From contig CAADGK010000128.1 in NCBI GenBank assembly GCA_900696515.1, positions 1 through 48,522 on the forward strand: a DNA stretch of 48,522 bases, written 5' to 3'. Made by a program: the position numbers and the translations under genes. Origin of the DNA: an uncultured Nitrosospira sp. GTDB lineage: Bacteria; Nitrospirota; Nitrospiria; Nitrospirales; Nitrospiraceae. The notes beneath the pieces were generated by a model. That model was not told the origin of the DNA and searched no databases. It saw only the letters and a list, made by a program, of their open reading frames with translations. Of this stretch, positions 1 to 7,616 are shown one piece after another; position 1 is the first letter of the stretch; every line of letters starts with the position of its first letter.

Positions 1-2
1 CC

Positions 3-677
3 GCAGCAATCGACGCTCAATGGATCGTGACGCCGGAGCTTGCGGTGTGCGGACTGCAATTTGCCCATGTCGTTGGCTCTGATTGGATCCAGCCGCAACC
101 CGACCCTTGGATGCAACAGGTCTGCAGCCTGGTCAAGACGTTGAAACGAACGGTCTTTCTCGGTTGCCCCGAGCGAGAGGGCAGGCGGTTCTATAATTCC
201 GTGTTTGTCATTGGTCCGACCGGCGAGATTCTTGGCCAACATCGCAAGATCAACGTGGCGAGTGATTCACTGTCCTGGTCGAGCCCAGGTGACCGTATCG
301 CTCCGATCGAGTGCGACGGGATCAAGGTCGGTGTGCTGATTTGCAGCGATGCCTATACGTCGAATATTGCTCGAGCGCTGAAGTTCGAAGGCGCACAGAT
401 GTTGGTGTCGCCCGCGTCATGGGGGCCAGGCATTCATGGCCCCAATGGGGAATGGGAGCAGCGGAGCCATGAAACGGGACTTCCCGTGATCGTCTGCAAT
501 CGAACGGGTGCGGAGCAGACACTCGACTTTTGGAAGGCGCCGAGCTTAGTTGCGAAGAATGGTGACCGGTTGCTGTCTCATACATCGGACCGATCGGCCG
601 TCCTCACGTTTGACTGGGACTTCTCCAATATGGTACCAAGCACAACTCAATTTCGGACAGACTACATTCGAAGCTAG
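3..677 (+). CDS. Carbon-nitrogen hydrolase (nitrilase superfamily), 5' end outside the window
   Basis: The reading frame is open from the first bases of the window, so the N-terminus is missing; a GTG at 27 is unlikely to be the true start because it lies just before the catalytic glutamate. All three residues of the nitrilase-superfamily triad are visible: Glu in TPELAVCG (codon at 36-38), Lys in GQHRKIN, and Cys in VLICSDAY (codon at 342-344). Members hydrolyse non-peptide C-N bonds in amides or nitriles, usually in the cytoplasm. The substrate cannot be told from this fragment. About 224 residues are present, against 260-300 for a typical full-length member. The next gene begins after a 370-base leader carrying a riboswitch, so this gene ends a separate transcription unit. 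Confidence 0.88.
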   Translation, partial: AAIDAQWIVTPELAVCGLQFAHVVGSDWIQPQPDPWMQQVCSLVKTLKRTVFLGCPEREGRRFYNSVFVIGPTGEILGQHRKINVASDSLSWSSPGDRIAPIECDGIKVGVLICSDAYTSNIARALKFEGAQMLVSPASWGPGIHGPNGEWEQRSHETGLPVIVCNRTGAEQTLDFWKAPSLVAKNGDRLLSHTSDRSAVLTFDWDFSNMVPSTTQFRTDYIRS

Positions 678-720
678 CTCGAACATCGATGATGTCGTAC
701 ATAAGTACTCGTTCTGGACA

Positions 721-744
721 GGAAAAGGCGCATCCTCTTTTTCC
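721..744 (+). terminator. Possible weak terminator after the amidohydrolase gene
   Basis: GGAAAAGG (721-728) can pair with CCTCTTTTTCC (734-744) if two bases bulge out. The 3' arm is T-rich, but no clean T-run follows. The position fits, between the amidohydrolase and the cobalamin riboswitch, but the structure is weak. Confidence 0.22.
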
Positions 745-789
745 GTTCATTGCTGATGGATGCCGATAGGAAGGAGGAAAAACTCACAA

Positions 790-1012
790 CGAGATAGACC
801 GTCAGTGCCGGGGAAGATGGTGCAAGTCCATCACGGTGCCGCCACTGTAAGCGGGGAGTGACTCTGCACGATGCCACTGTCTGGGAAAGCTGTCAGCTGC
901 TAGCAATCAGCATTCAGTCAAAACCTGATCGCTGAACGCTGTGAACTGATTGCTTCGAAGATGGGAAGGCGCAGGGAAACGACGATCCGCAAGTCAGGAG
1001 ACCCAACGGACG
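790..1012 (+). promoter_or_regulatory. Cobalamin (adenosylcobalamin) riboswitch
   Basis: The conserved cobalamin-aptamer blocks occur in the right order. A G-rich segment with a GGTGCAAGTCCATCACGGTG-type core lies at 810-838, followed by GCCGCCACTGTAAGCGG at 839-854. GCCACTG at 873-879 faces GGGAAGGC at 963-970. The B12 box AAGTCAGGAGACCC is at 991-1004. The element sits directly upstream of a BtuB-like receptor and the cobalamin operon, as expected for feedback control by cobalamin. The part between 880 and 960 is enlarged by a hairpin built from repeated CAGC/CTGA words. Boundaries are approximate because the outer helices were judged by eye. Confidence 0.93.
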
Positions 1013-1025
1013 GGAAACATTCACA

Positions 1026-1042
1026 CCCTTCGAGTCAAAGGG
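1026..1042 (+). promoter_or_regulatory. btuB: Possible expression platform: hairpin covering the btuB ribosome binding site
   Basis: CCCTT (1026-1030) can pair with AAGGG (1038-1042), which is part of the Shine-Dalgarno sequence AAAGGGAGAG before the ATG at 1051. It lies just downstream of the B12 box, so ligand binding could hide the ribosome binding site. The stem is only five base pairs and the assignment is inference. Confidence 0.4.
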
Positions 1043-1050
1043 AGAGTTTT

Positions 1051-3084
1051 ATGCGTCGTGTGTATCGGTGTTCCCGGTTTGTTCTGGCCTGCTGTGTTCT
1101 TGTCAATGTTCTGCCCTGCCTCCATACCATTGCATTCGCTCAAGACATCGCGATGGCGTCTCAACAAGAGATCGTTGAGGCTCCCGATGTCGTGGTGAGT
1201 GCGACAAAGACCCCAATTCCAGCCAAACAAGTTACCAGCGCCGTCGAGGTCATCACCGGCGAGGAGATGCAACAGCGGAAGATCAGGACCGTCGCCGAAG
1301 TGCTTCGATGGGCGCCGGGCCTTGCGGTTTTTCAAAGCGGAGGGCTCGGCACGACCGTTGATGTGCGGATGCGCGGGGGAACGCCGGAGCAGACACTTGT
1401 GTTGATTGACGGGGCGATCGTCAATAGCGCGACGCTCGGCAGTTATAATTTCGCCAATCTCACCTCCGACAATATCGAACGGATCGAAATCCTGCGTGGG
1501 AGTCAGAGCATGCTGTGGGGGTCGGATGCCATGGGCGGCGTCATCAATATCACGACCAAGCGGGGACGAGAGAAATCCAACGTCTCAGGTTTTGTCGAGT
1601 ACGGCTCATTCAACACGATTCGAGAAGGAGGGAGCCTGGCCGGAAAGAAGGGACCTATTGATTTCTCGGGATCAATCACGCGGTTGGATACCGCCGGCTT
1701 TTCAGCGATGAGCCATCGGCGTGGCGCGTCCGAGCGAGACGGCTACCACAACTGGCAAGGATCTGTTCGACTCGGTGCGGATCTGCCGAGGGACGGACGG
1801 CTGGAGTTTAGTTTCCGATGGCTGGAAGGTCTTGTACATTTCGATGGATTCACCTTCAATCCGGTCACCTTCGCTTCAGAGCCGGCTGATGTGTTTGGTG
1901 CCAGATCGAAAAGTGCCCAATACATTTTTGCGGGAAATTATACCCAACCGATCACCGACTGGTGGTCGCAACAGCTGACCTTGTCACGGGCAACCGAGAA
2001 CCTTGTGAGTGACGGCGGCGCGGTCGAACGGAGTCTCGTGACCGGAGTCACAGGACCAATCGGATTCCCGTTCAGGTCTCAAATTGGAACCACGAGCAAT
2101 CGGATTGAATGGCAGCATAACATCCAAGTCGGCACACCGCTTCGATTGACAGCGGGGTATCAGTTTCGGGAGCAGCGAGGCGATAATCGTGATCTTTTGA
2201 CCAACACGACCGTTTTTGAGAACAGATCCGTGAGTAGCCACGCTGGATTTGGAGAGGCACAGTTGAATCTTTGGGATCGAGTATTCGGCACGGCGGGCAT
2301 TCGGCAAGATGAGTATAACGTGTTTGGAAGCGCGAGGACCTATCGAGTGACCGGAGGATATCTGGTCAAAGAGACCGGCACAAAGTTCCGAGGCAGTTAC
2401 GCGACGGGATTTCGCGCTCCCACGATCAATCAGCTGTTTTTCCCGGGTTTTGGCAACCCGAATTTGCAACCGGAAAAAAGCCAAGCGTTTGATGTGGCCA
2501 TCGAGCAGGCATTGCCGAATGATCGAGGCAGTATCAGCGTCGGGTATTTTTGGACCCGCTACCGCAATCTCATTTTGTCGGTCTTCGATCCTGCCGTCTG
2601 TACGGAGCCCGGGTCATTCGGGTTCTGTGCACAGAATGTCGGCTTGGCTCGAGCGGAAGGCGTGGAGGTCAGTACCAAGTTGAAGCTCTATCGTGACGGG
2701 CCATGGGTGAAGAATCTGGATCTGCAGATCCAGTATACGTACGCCGCAACGCGGGATATCAGTAGTGGCTCGGATACACGCCTTCCCAAGTGGCCGCTCC
2801 ATCAGATTTCGACCATTCTCAGCTATCAGCCTCTGGAAAGTGTACGAGCCCATTTGGAAGGACGATATGTCGGCGAGCGGTTCGGCAATACCGGGAATGG
2901 AAATCCTACTCCCTCGTTTGTCGTCTGGAATCTGTCGGCGAGCTATGACGTGACGAAGTCCGTGCAAGCCTATCTTCGCTTGGACAACATCTTCAACGAG
3001 AAGTATGAAGAGACACTGTTTTTCGGGACGCCGATCCGCTCCATCTTCGGCGGTGTGCGGATGAATTACGATCTGCCGTTCTAG
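1051..3084 (+). CDS. btuB: TonB-dependent outer-membrane receptor, BtuB-like (cobalamin/corrinoid uptake)
   Basis: This 677-residue protein has a signal peptide (MRRVYR, hydrophobic core, cleavage near AFAQ, about residue 32), a likely TonB-box region around PDVVVSATKT, a plug domain with VLIDGAIVN and RIEILRGSQSMLWGSDAMGGVINI, then a beta-barrel ending in a C-terminal Phe, as usual for outer-membrane proteins. It should move corrinoids across the outer membrane using TonB energy. The frame is open back to 961, but that would translate the riboswitch; ATG 1051, preceded by AAAGGGAGAG, is the supported start. Substrate assignment rests on the upstream cobalamin riboswitch and the cobalamin operon beginning 6 bases after the stop codon. 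No btuCDF transporter genes are in the window. Confidence 0.92.
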   Translation: MRRVYRCSRFVLACCVLVNVLPCLHTIAFAQDIAMASQQEIVEAPDVVVSATKTPIPAKQVTSAVEVITGEEMQQRKIRTVAEVLRWAPGLAVFQSGGLGTTVDVRMRGGTPEQTLVLIDGAIVNSATLGSYNFANLTSDNIERIEILRGSQSMLWGSDAMGGVINITTKRGREKSNVSGFVEYGSFNTIREGGSLAGKKGPIDFSGSITRLDTAGFSAMSHRRGASERDGYHNWQGSVRLGADLPRDGRLEFSFRWLEGLVHFDGFTFNPVTFASEPADVFGARSKSAQYIFAGNYTQPITDWWSQQLTLSRATENLVSDGGAVERSLVTGVTGPIGFPFRSQIGTTSNRIEWQHNIQVGTPLRLTAGYQFREQRGDNRDLLTNTTVFENRSVSSHAGFGEAQLNLWDRVFGTAGIRQDEYNVFGSARTYRVTGGYLVKETGTKFRGSYATGFRAPTINQLFFPGFGNPNLQPEKSQAFDVAIEQALPNDRGSISVGYFWTRYRNLILSVFDPAVCTEPGSFGFCAQNVGLARAEGVEVSTKLKLYRDGPWVKNLDLQIQYTYAATRDISSGSDTRLPKWPLHQISTILSYQPLESVRAHLEGRYVGERFGNTGNGNPTPSFVVWNLSASYDVTKSVQAYLRLDNIFNEKYEETLFFGTPIRSIFGGVRMNYDLPF

Positions 3085-3090
3085 GGTTGC

Positions 3091-4506
3091 ATGAAACAGC
3101 ATCCACGACTGGTGATAGCCGGGACTCACAGCGGTGTCGGGAAAACGACCGCAACGCTGGCCATTCTGGCGGCTCTGCGGGAGCGGGGCCGCCGGGTCCA
3201 GCCGTTCAAGGCAGGACCGGACTTCATCGATCCGAGCCATCATCAGGCCGCAACAGGAAGGCAGTCGAGGAACCTTGACGGCTGGATGTTAGGCGCACAG
3301 GTCAACCGGGAGATCTTTACACGTGCCGCGGAAGATGCCGACATCTCCGTGATCGAAGGGATGATGGGGCTCTTCGACGGCAGCTCTTCCGTGAGCGATC
3401 ATGGGAGTACGGCCGAACTGGCCAAACAATTGGACGCACCGGTTATTTTGGTCATCGACGGCAGTGCCTTGGCTCGTTCTGCTGCGGCGATGGTCGCGGG
3501 GTATGCACGTTTTGATCCTGCCGTACACGTAGTAGGCGTGTTATTTAACAAAGTCAGCAGTGACGGCCATTACAAGTTGCTCAAAACAGCGGTGGAGCAT
3601 GAGACGGACGTCAAAGCCCTTGGTTATCTATGCCCCGATTCCGAACTGACAATCAACGCCCGGCACCTTGGCCTCACCATGGCTCAAGAACAACGGGATC
3701 GGAGTCTCTATCGTCGGTTGGCGAAGACTGCTGGCAACACCGTCGATCTGGATCTGCTCGAAACTCTTGCACGCTCGGGGGCTCCCTTGGCGCAAGATCC
3801 AAGGCCTGTTCTGCACCGTCGACCCAAGACCGTTCGTATCGGTGTGGCACAGGACCAGGCCTTTTGCTTTTACTATGCGGACAATTTGGAATTGCTCGAA
3901 GCAGGAGGAGGCGAACTCGTTGTCTTTTCTCCACTGCATGATGCTAAGCTCCCCGATGCGCTTGGCATGATTTATTTGGGCGGAGGGTATCCCGAATTGC
4001 ACGGTCCAGCGTTAGCGGCCAACGGGCCCATGAGATCGGCGATCAAACGATTCGGCGAGCAAGGTGGGACGATTTATGCGGAATGCGGGGGCATGATGTA
4101 TCTCACGCAGGGCCTGAGGGATTGTGACGGCCGCTTGCATGAGATGGTGGGGCTCTTTCCGGCTGAAGCAACCATGCAGCGTGCGAAGATGACCTTGGGG
4201 TATCGCGCGCTTGAGGTGGCCCGGTCTTGTGTCATCGGGCCGACCGGACTCACTGCGCGTGGGCATGAGTTTCATTATTCGACGATCGAACCAAAAGGCC
4301 CGCTGGCGTATGCGTGCACGTTGACCGATGCAGAAGGCGAGTCGAAGGGGTACGATGGAATGGTTACCTTCAATACGTTGGGCCTCTATACGCATCTGCA
4401 TTTTGGGAGCCAACCGGCATGTGCAGCGGCGCTGGTCGACTCGGCACGTCGCACCGCCCAATACGCATCAGGATCATGTATTGCTTCATCGAAGGTAGGG
4501 GAATGA
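3091..4506 (+). CDS. cbiA: Cobyrinate a,c-diamide synthase
   Basis: This enzyme amidates the a and c side chains of cobyrinate using glutamine and ATP. The 471-residue protein starts with a P-loop amidoligase domain (GTHSGVGKTT near residue 11, then KAGPDFIDP), includes EGMMGLFDG, and ends with a class I glutamine-amidotransferase-like domain. That domain carries the nucleophile Cys in YAECGGMMYL (about residue 330) and the His region THLHFGS near the C-terminus. Length matches the CbiA/CobB family. The ATG at 3091 lies 6 bases after the receptor stop codon, so both are probably on one transcript under the riboswitch. The stop overlaps the next start as ATGA. It is the earliest corrin-ring step encoded in the window. 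Confidence 0.95.
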   Translation: MKQHPRLVIAGTHSGVGKTTATLAILAALRERGRRVQPFKAGPDFIDPSHHQAATGRQSRNLDGWMLGAQVNREIFTRAAEDADISVIEGMMGLFDGSSSVSDHGSTAELAKQLDAPVILVIDGSALARSAAAMVAGYARFDPAVHVVGVLFNKVSSDGHYKLLKTAVEHETDVKALGYLCPDSELTINARHLGLTMAQEQRDRSLYRRLAKTAGNTVDLDLLETLARSGAPLAQDPRPVLHRRPKTVRIGVAQDQAFCFYYADNLELLEAGGGELVVFSPLHDAKLPDALGMIYLGGGYPELHGPALAANGPMRSAIKRFGEQGGTIYAECGGMMYLTQGLRDCDGRLHEMVGLFPAEATMQRAKMTLGYRALEVARSCVIGPTGLTARGHEFHYSTIEPKGPLAYACTLTDAEGESKGYDGMVTFNTLGLYTHLHFGSQPACAAALVDSARRTAQYASGSCIASSKVGE

Positions 4507-4706
4507 GGGGGGCCGTCGAAAAGGTTTGTGAATACTGCAGACAGCCGTTTCAATGTGTCGGGTACCAATGTTGGTGCGGCACAGTGGGGATTACAGAGCA
4601 ACAGATGGACTGGATCGCCGGACAGTTTAAGGACTGTCTCTGTCGGATCTGCCTGGGGAAAGTGGCGACCGGTGAGTTGGGACCACGATCGTCGTCCATG
4701 ATGTAA
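4503..4706 (+). CDS. Small cysteine-rich CWC-type protein
   Basis: A 67-residue protein whose ATG overlaps the cbiA stop codon (ATGA at 4503-4506), implying translational coupling. It has six cysteines: a CEYC pair, FQCVGYQCWCG with the Cys-Trp-Cys motif, and CLCRIC near the middle. This matches my recollection of the cysteine-rich CWC family, which I take to be a small metal-binding fold of unknown function. The frame is open upstream to 4314 inside cbiA, but that part is a shadow. Its place inside a cobalamin operon is the only clue to its role; metal or cobalt handling is a guess. Confidence 0.75.
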   Translation: MRGAVEKVCEYCRQPFQCVGYQCWCGTVGITEQQMDWIAGQFKDCLCRICLGKVATGELGPRSSSMM

Positions 4707-4730
4707 CGGGTAGGCGGAGTCGATCTTGGA

Positions 4731-5531
4731 ATGAGCCGAATACAGGGACGATTTTCAGAGCCGGAGCGTGAGGCGGTGTATCGGGCGATTTTTGAACGCC
4801 GTGATGTGCGCCGGAACTTTCTTCCAAAATCAATTCCTGACGCGGTGATCATGCGGCTGTTGACGGCCGCTCATCACGCGGGATCCGTCGGGTTCATGCA
4901 ACCCTGGGATTTTGTGGTCATCCGTAATGACGCAACGAAACGTGCGGTGAAGAACCTCTTTATCAATGCCAACGGCAAAGCGGCTGCCCGGTATGCAGGT
5001 GCCAAGGGGGCATTGTACCGGCGGTTGAAGTTGGAAGGCATTGAGGAAGCGCCTGTCAATCTGTGTATCACATGCAGCCGGCGACGTGGTGGGCCACAAG
5101 TCCTTGGGCGCTCCACGGTGCGTGCAACGGACTTGTATAGTACCTGTTGCGCGGTTCAAAATCTCTGGCTGGCCGCAAGGGCCGAGGGGATCGGTGTCGG
5201 CTGGGTCAGCATTCTCGATCACGAAGCGCTAAAACGTGTGATCGGGGTGCCGAAATCACTGACTGTGTTGGCCTATCTCTGCCTCGGGTATGTGTCGAGG
5301 TTTGAATCGGCACCCGACCTGGAAACCTCCGGATGGCGGCACCGGATTCCTGTGGACCAACTGATTCACTATGAAGCATGGGGGAATCAAAGTTCTGACA
5401 AGGAGAGCAACGCAAATGCGGATCACCAAGGTCTATACGAGAACGGGCGACGCCGGAAAAACCAGGCTCGCAGGCGGGCAACAGGTGTGGAAGGACAGTC
5501 TTCGAGTCGAGGCGTACGGCACCGTCGATGA
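4731..5531 (+). CDS. bluB: 5,6-dimethylbenzimidazole synthase (BluB), with a C-terminal extension overlapping the next gene
   Basis: BluB is a nitroreductase-fold enzyme that breaks down reduced FMN with oxygen to make dimethylbenzimidazole, the lower ligand of B12. Recognisable parts are the N-terminal RRDVRRNFLP, AAHHAGSVGFMQPWDFVVI, the SRRRGGPQVLGR segment, and the GIGVGWVSIL block. Homology should end near LIHYEAWG, about residue 222. The frame then runs about 44 more codons, and its last 116 bases overlap the adenosyltransferase gene in another frame. The tail is polar and basic (SSDKES, then GRRRKNQARRR) and looks like out-of-frame coding. The original stop was probably lost or frameshifted, or the sequence has an error. 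Oxygen dependence of the enzyme fits an aerobic or microaerobic host. Confidence 0.92.
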   Translation: MSRIQGRFSEPEREAVYRAIFERRDVRRNFLPKSIPDAVIMRLLTAAHHAGSVGFMQPWDFVVIRNDATKRAVKNLFINANGKAAARYAGAKGALYRRLKLEGIEEAPVNLCITCSRRRGGPQVLGRSTVRATDLYSTCCAVQNLWLAARAEGIGVGWVSILDHEALKRVIGVPKSLTVLAYLCLGYVSRFESAPDLETSGWRHRIPVDQLIHYEAWGNQSSDKESNANADHQGLYENGRRRKNQARRRATGVEGQSSSRGVRHRR

Positions 5532-6012
5532 ATTGAATTCCTCGGTCGGAATTGTTCGGGTTTTCAATAAGGAAGCTATCGAACTCAATAAACAGGCCGG
5601 TCAGTTGGAAGATGAGCTTCGATGGGTGCAGAACAAGCTGTTCGATGTCGGGAGCATTCTGGCGACGGCTCCTGGACAGACGTTCAAGAATATGCCGCAG
5701 GTGCAGGCGAGCGATGTCACGCGCTTGGAAAAATTGATTGATCGGTGTCAGAAAAATCTGGAACCGCTCAAGGAATTCATCCTGCCCGGAGGAGGAAAGG
5801 TGTCAGGTTTTCTTCATCAAGCGAGGACGATTTGCCGTCGAGCCGAGCGACTGTGTGTCGCGCTCTCCAAAACCGAGCCAATTGACCCACTGATCATCAA
5901 GTTTATCAATCGCCTGAGCGATGCCTTATTTGTTCTGGCTCGATGGGTAGCCAAGACACAGGGCGAGCCGGAATTTTTATGGGAACGGGATGTCGCCAAA
6001 AACTCGAAGTAA
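5416..6012 (+). CDS. pduO: Corrinoid adenosyltransferase, PduO type
   Basis: This enzyme transfers the 5'-deoxyadenosyl group of ATP to cob(I)alamin or earlier corrinoids. The 198-residue protein begins MRITKVYTRTGDAGKTRLAGG, the ATP-binding N-terminal motif of the PduO family. It also has LPGGGKVSGFLHQARTICRRAER and a C-terminal FVLARWVAKTQGEPE. The ATG at 5416 is chosen because the family motif begins there and AAGGAGAG lies just upstream at about 5400-5406. An in-frame ATG at 5371 would add 15 unrelated residues. The gene starts 116 bases before the end of the bluB frame, an unusually long overlap for this operon, and it overlaps cobU by 23 bases at its 3' end. Confidence 0.94.
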   Translation: MRITKVYTRTGDAGKTRLAGGQQVWKDSLRVEAYGTVDELNSSVGIVRVFNKEAIELNKQAGQLEDELRWVQNKLFDVGSILATAPGQTFKNMPQVQASDVTRLEKLIDRCQKNLEPLKEFILPGGGKVSGFLHQARTICRRAERLCVALSKTEPIDPLIIKFINRLSDALFVLARWVAKTQGEPEFLWERDVAKNSK

Positions 6013-6550
6013 ACGTCGATCTGCTGGACGACCCAATGGCCGTATTATTCTTGTGTTGGGTGGGGCTTCGTCTGGGAAAAGCGAGATCGCGCTTCGCTTA
6101 GGCGGTTCGCGGAGGCCGCGTGCCTTCGTGGCAACGGGCCAGGGGCTCGATGAGGAAATGGCTAACCGAATTGCCCGGCATCAAGCGACTCGTTCAGCCG
6201 AATGGCAGACCGTTGAAGAGCCGATTGATGTGGAGGCTTGGTTTTCCAAACAGGGGGCAGAATACCGGATCATCCTGTTTGATTGTGTGACACTCTGGTT
6301 GAGTAATCTGGTCGGAATTGGTCTCGCGGAATCAGTTATTCTTGCGCGTGTAGAAACCCTTCTTGACGCAATGCGGCGCACCGGGGCCACAGTGATCATC
6401 GTCAGCAATGAATTAGGATCAGGCCTTGTTCCGGCCGAACCATCTGTGCGAGCCTTCCGCGATCTTTCCGGGCGAGTGAATCAATGCCTTGCAACAGGGG
6501 CGGACGAAGCGTATCTGGCGGTCAGCGGACTCCCGCTTCGCCTGAAGTGA
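5990..6550 (+). CDS. cobU: Adenosylcobinamide kinase / adenosylcobinamide-phosphate guanylyltransferase
   Basis: CobU phosphorylates adenosylcobinamide and then attaches GMP to give AdoCbi-GDP, the nucleotide-loop assembly substrate. The 186-residue protein has a basic leader, then the P-loop LVLGGASSGKSEIALRL (about residues 22-38), FVATGQGLDEEM, the RIARHQATRSAEW segment carrying the expected guanylylated His, and LFDCVTLWLSN followed by VSNELGSGLVP. All are standard CobU/CobP motifs. The ATG at 5990 is 23 bases inside the preceding gene; the basic 18-residue leader before the P-loop is longer than usual, so a later start cannot be excluded. Confidence 0.94.
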   Translation: MSPKTRSKRRSAGRPNGRIILVLGGASSGKSEIALRLGGSRRPRAFVATGQGLDEEMANRIARHQATRSAEWQTVEEPIDVEAWFSKQGAEYRIILFDCVTLWLSNLVGIGLAESVILARVETLLDAMRRTGATVIIVSNELGSGLVPAEPSVRAFRDLSGRVNQCLATGADEAYLAVSGLPLRLK

Positions 6551-6563
6551 GAAAAGGAGCGTT

Positions 6564-7616
6564 ATGTCGATTCAGGATGTCTGTCGTCAGATTACGCCGC
6601 TGGATCCAGCTCTGCAAATGGCAGCACGGACTCATTTGGGTCGACTGACCAAACCGCTCGGCAGCCTTGGCAAGCTCGAGGAGTTGGCCGCGGCCTACGT
6701 CACCATGACTGGCGAGATCAAGCCCACTATCCCTCGGGGAATGGTCTTCACCTTTGCGGCGGATCATGGTGTCACCGCGGAAGGTGTGAGTGCCTATCCC
6801 CGTGAGGTCACCCCTCAAATGGTGCTGAATTTCCTGCGAGGTGGAGCCGGTGTGAATGTACTCGCTCGGCATGCAGGCGTGATTGTCCGTGTGATTGATA
6901 TCGGTGTTGATTATGACTTTAAGACCACCCCTGGGTTGATTCACCGAAAAATCATGAATGGGACGGGCAACGTGATGCGTGAACCGGCGATGACGCGAGA
7001 ACAGGCGGAGCAAGCTGTCATGGTCGGGATCGAGTTAGCGGCAGAGGCCGTGCGGGAAGGCATCGGCCTTATCGGGACCGGAGAGATGGGGATCGGGAAC
7101 ACGACTCCCAGCGCGGCCATTACCGCGGTGATGACCGGCCGGCCCGTGGAAGAGGTCACCGGACACGGGACAGGCATTCAGGAGTCCGATCGTGCGCACA
7201 AAGTGAAGGTGATCCAACGGGCGCTCGATCTCCATCGTCCGAAGCAGACCGATCCCATCGGTGTGTTGGCAAAAATAGGGGGATTGGAAATCGCCGGGCT
7301 GGCCGGACTGATGCTCGGGGCAGCGGCCTCCCGTGTGCCGGTGGTATTGGACGGGTTCATTGCCGGCGCCGCGGCATTGATTGCGGTCGGGATTCAGCCG
7401 CTCTGTCGTGACTATCTGATCGCCGCCCATCGATCCGTCGAGAAGGGGCATCGCGCGATTCTGAGCCATCTTGGCTTGACCCCGTTGTTCGACCTCGACT
7501 TTCGACTCGGCGAGGGAACCGGGGCTTGTCTGGGAATGGATCTGGTCTCCGCGGCGGTCAAAGTCTATACGGAGATGGCGACCTTCGAAGAAGCCGGCGT
7601 TGCGAACAAGCTGTGA
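6564..7616 (+). CDS. cobT: Nicotinate-nucleotide:dimethylbenzimidazole phosphoribosyltransferase
   Basis: CobT activates the lower-ligand base by making alpha-ribazole 5'-phosphate from nicotinate mononucleotide. Length is 350 residues, typical of the family. Motifs include RTHLGRLTKPLGSLGKLEEL, TFAADHGVTAEGVSAYP, FLRGGAGVNVLAR, and GTGEMGIGNTTPSAA; the catalytic Glu is expected in the C-terminal LGEGTGACLGMDL segment. The start has GAAAAGGAGCG about 5 bases upstream. It works with BluB (which makes its base) and CobS. The stop overlaps the cobS start as TGATG. Confidence 0.96.
   Translation: MSIQDVCRQITPLDPALQMAARTHLGRLTKPLGSLGKLEELAAAYVTMTGEIKPTIPRGMVFTFAADHGVTAEGVSAYPREVTPQMVLNFLRGGAGVNVLARHAGVIVRVIDIGVDYDFKTTPGLIHRKIMNGTGNVMREPAMTREQAEQAVMVGIELAAEAVREGIGLIGTGEMGIGNTTPSAAITAVMTGRPVEEVTGHGTGIQESDRAHKVKVIQRALDLHRPKQTDPIGVLAKIGGLEIAGLAGLMLGAAASRVPVVLDGFIAGAAALIAVGIQPLCRDYLIAAHRSVEKGHRAILSHLGLTPLFDLDFRLGEGTGACLGMDLVSAAVKVYTEMATFEEAGVANKL

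Noticed and set aside
961-1050. N-terminal extension of the receptor from ATG 961
   Set aside because: It would translate the 3' half of the riboswitch aptamer; ATG 1051 has a ribosome binding site and begins a signal peptide.
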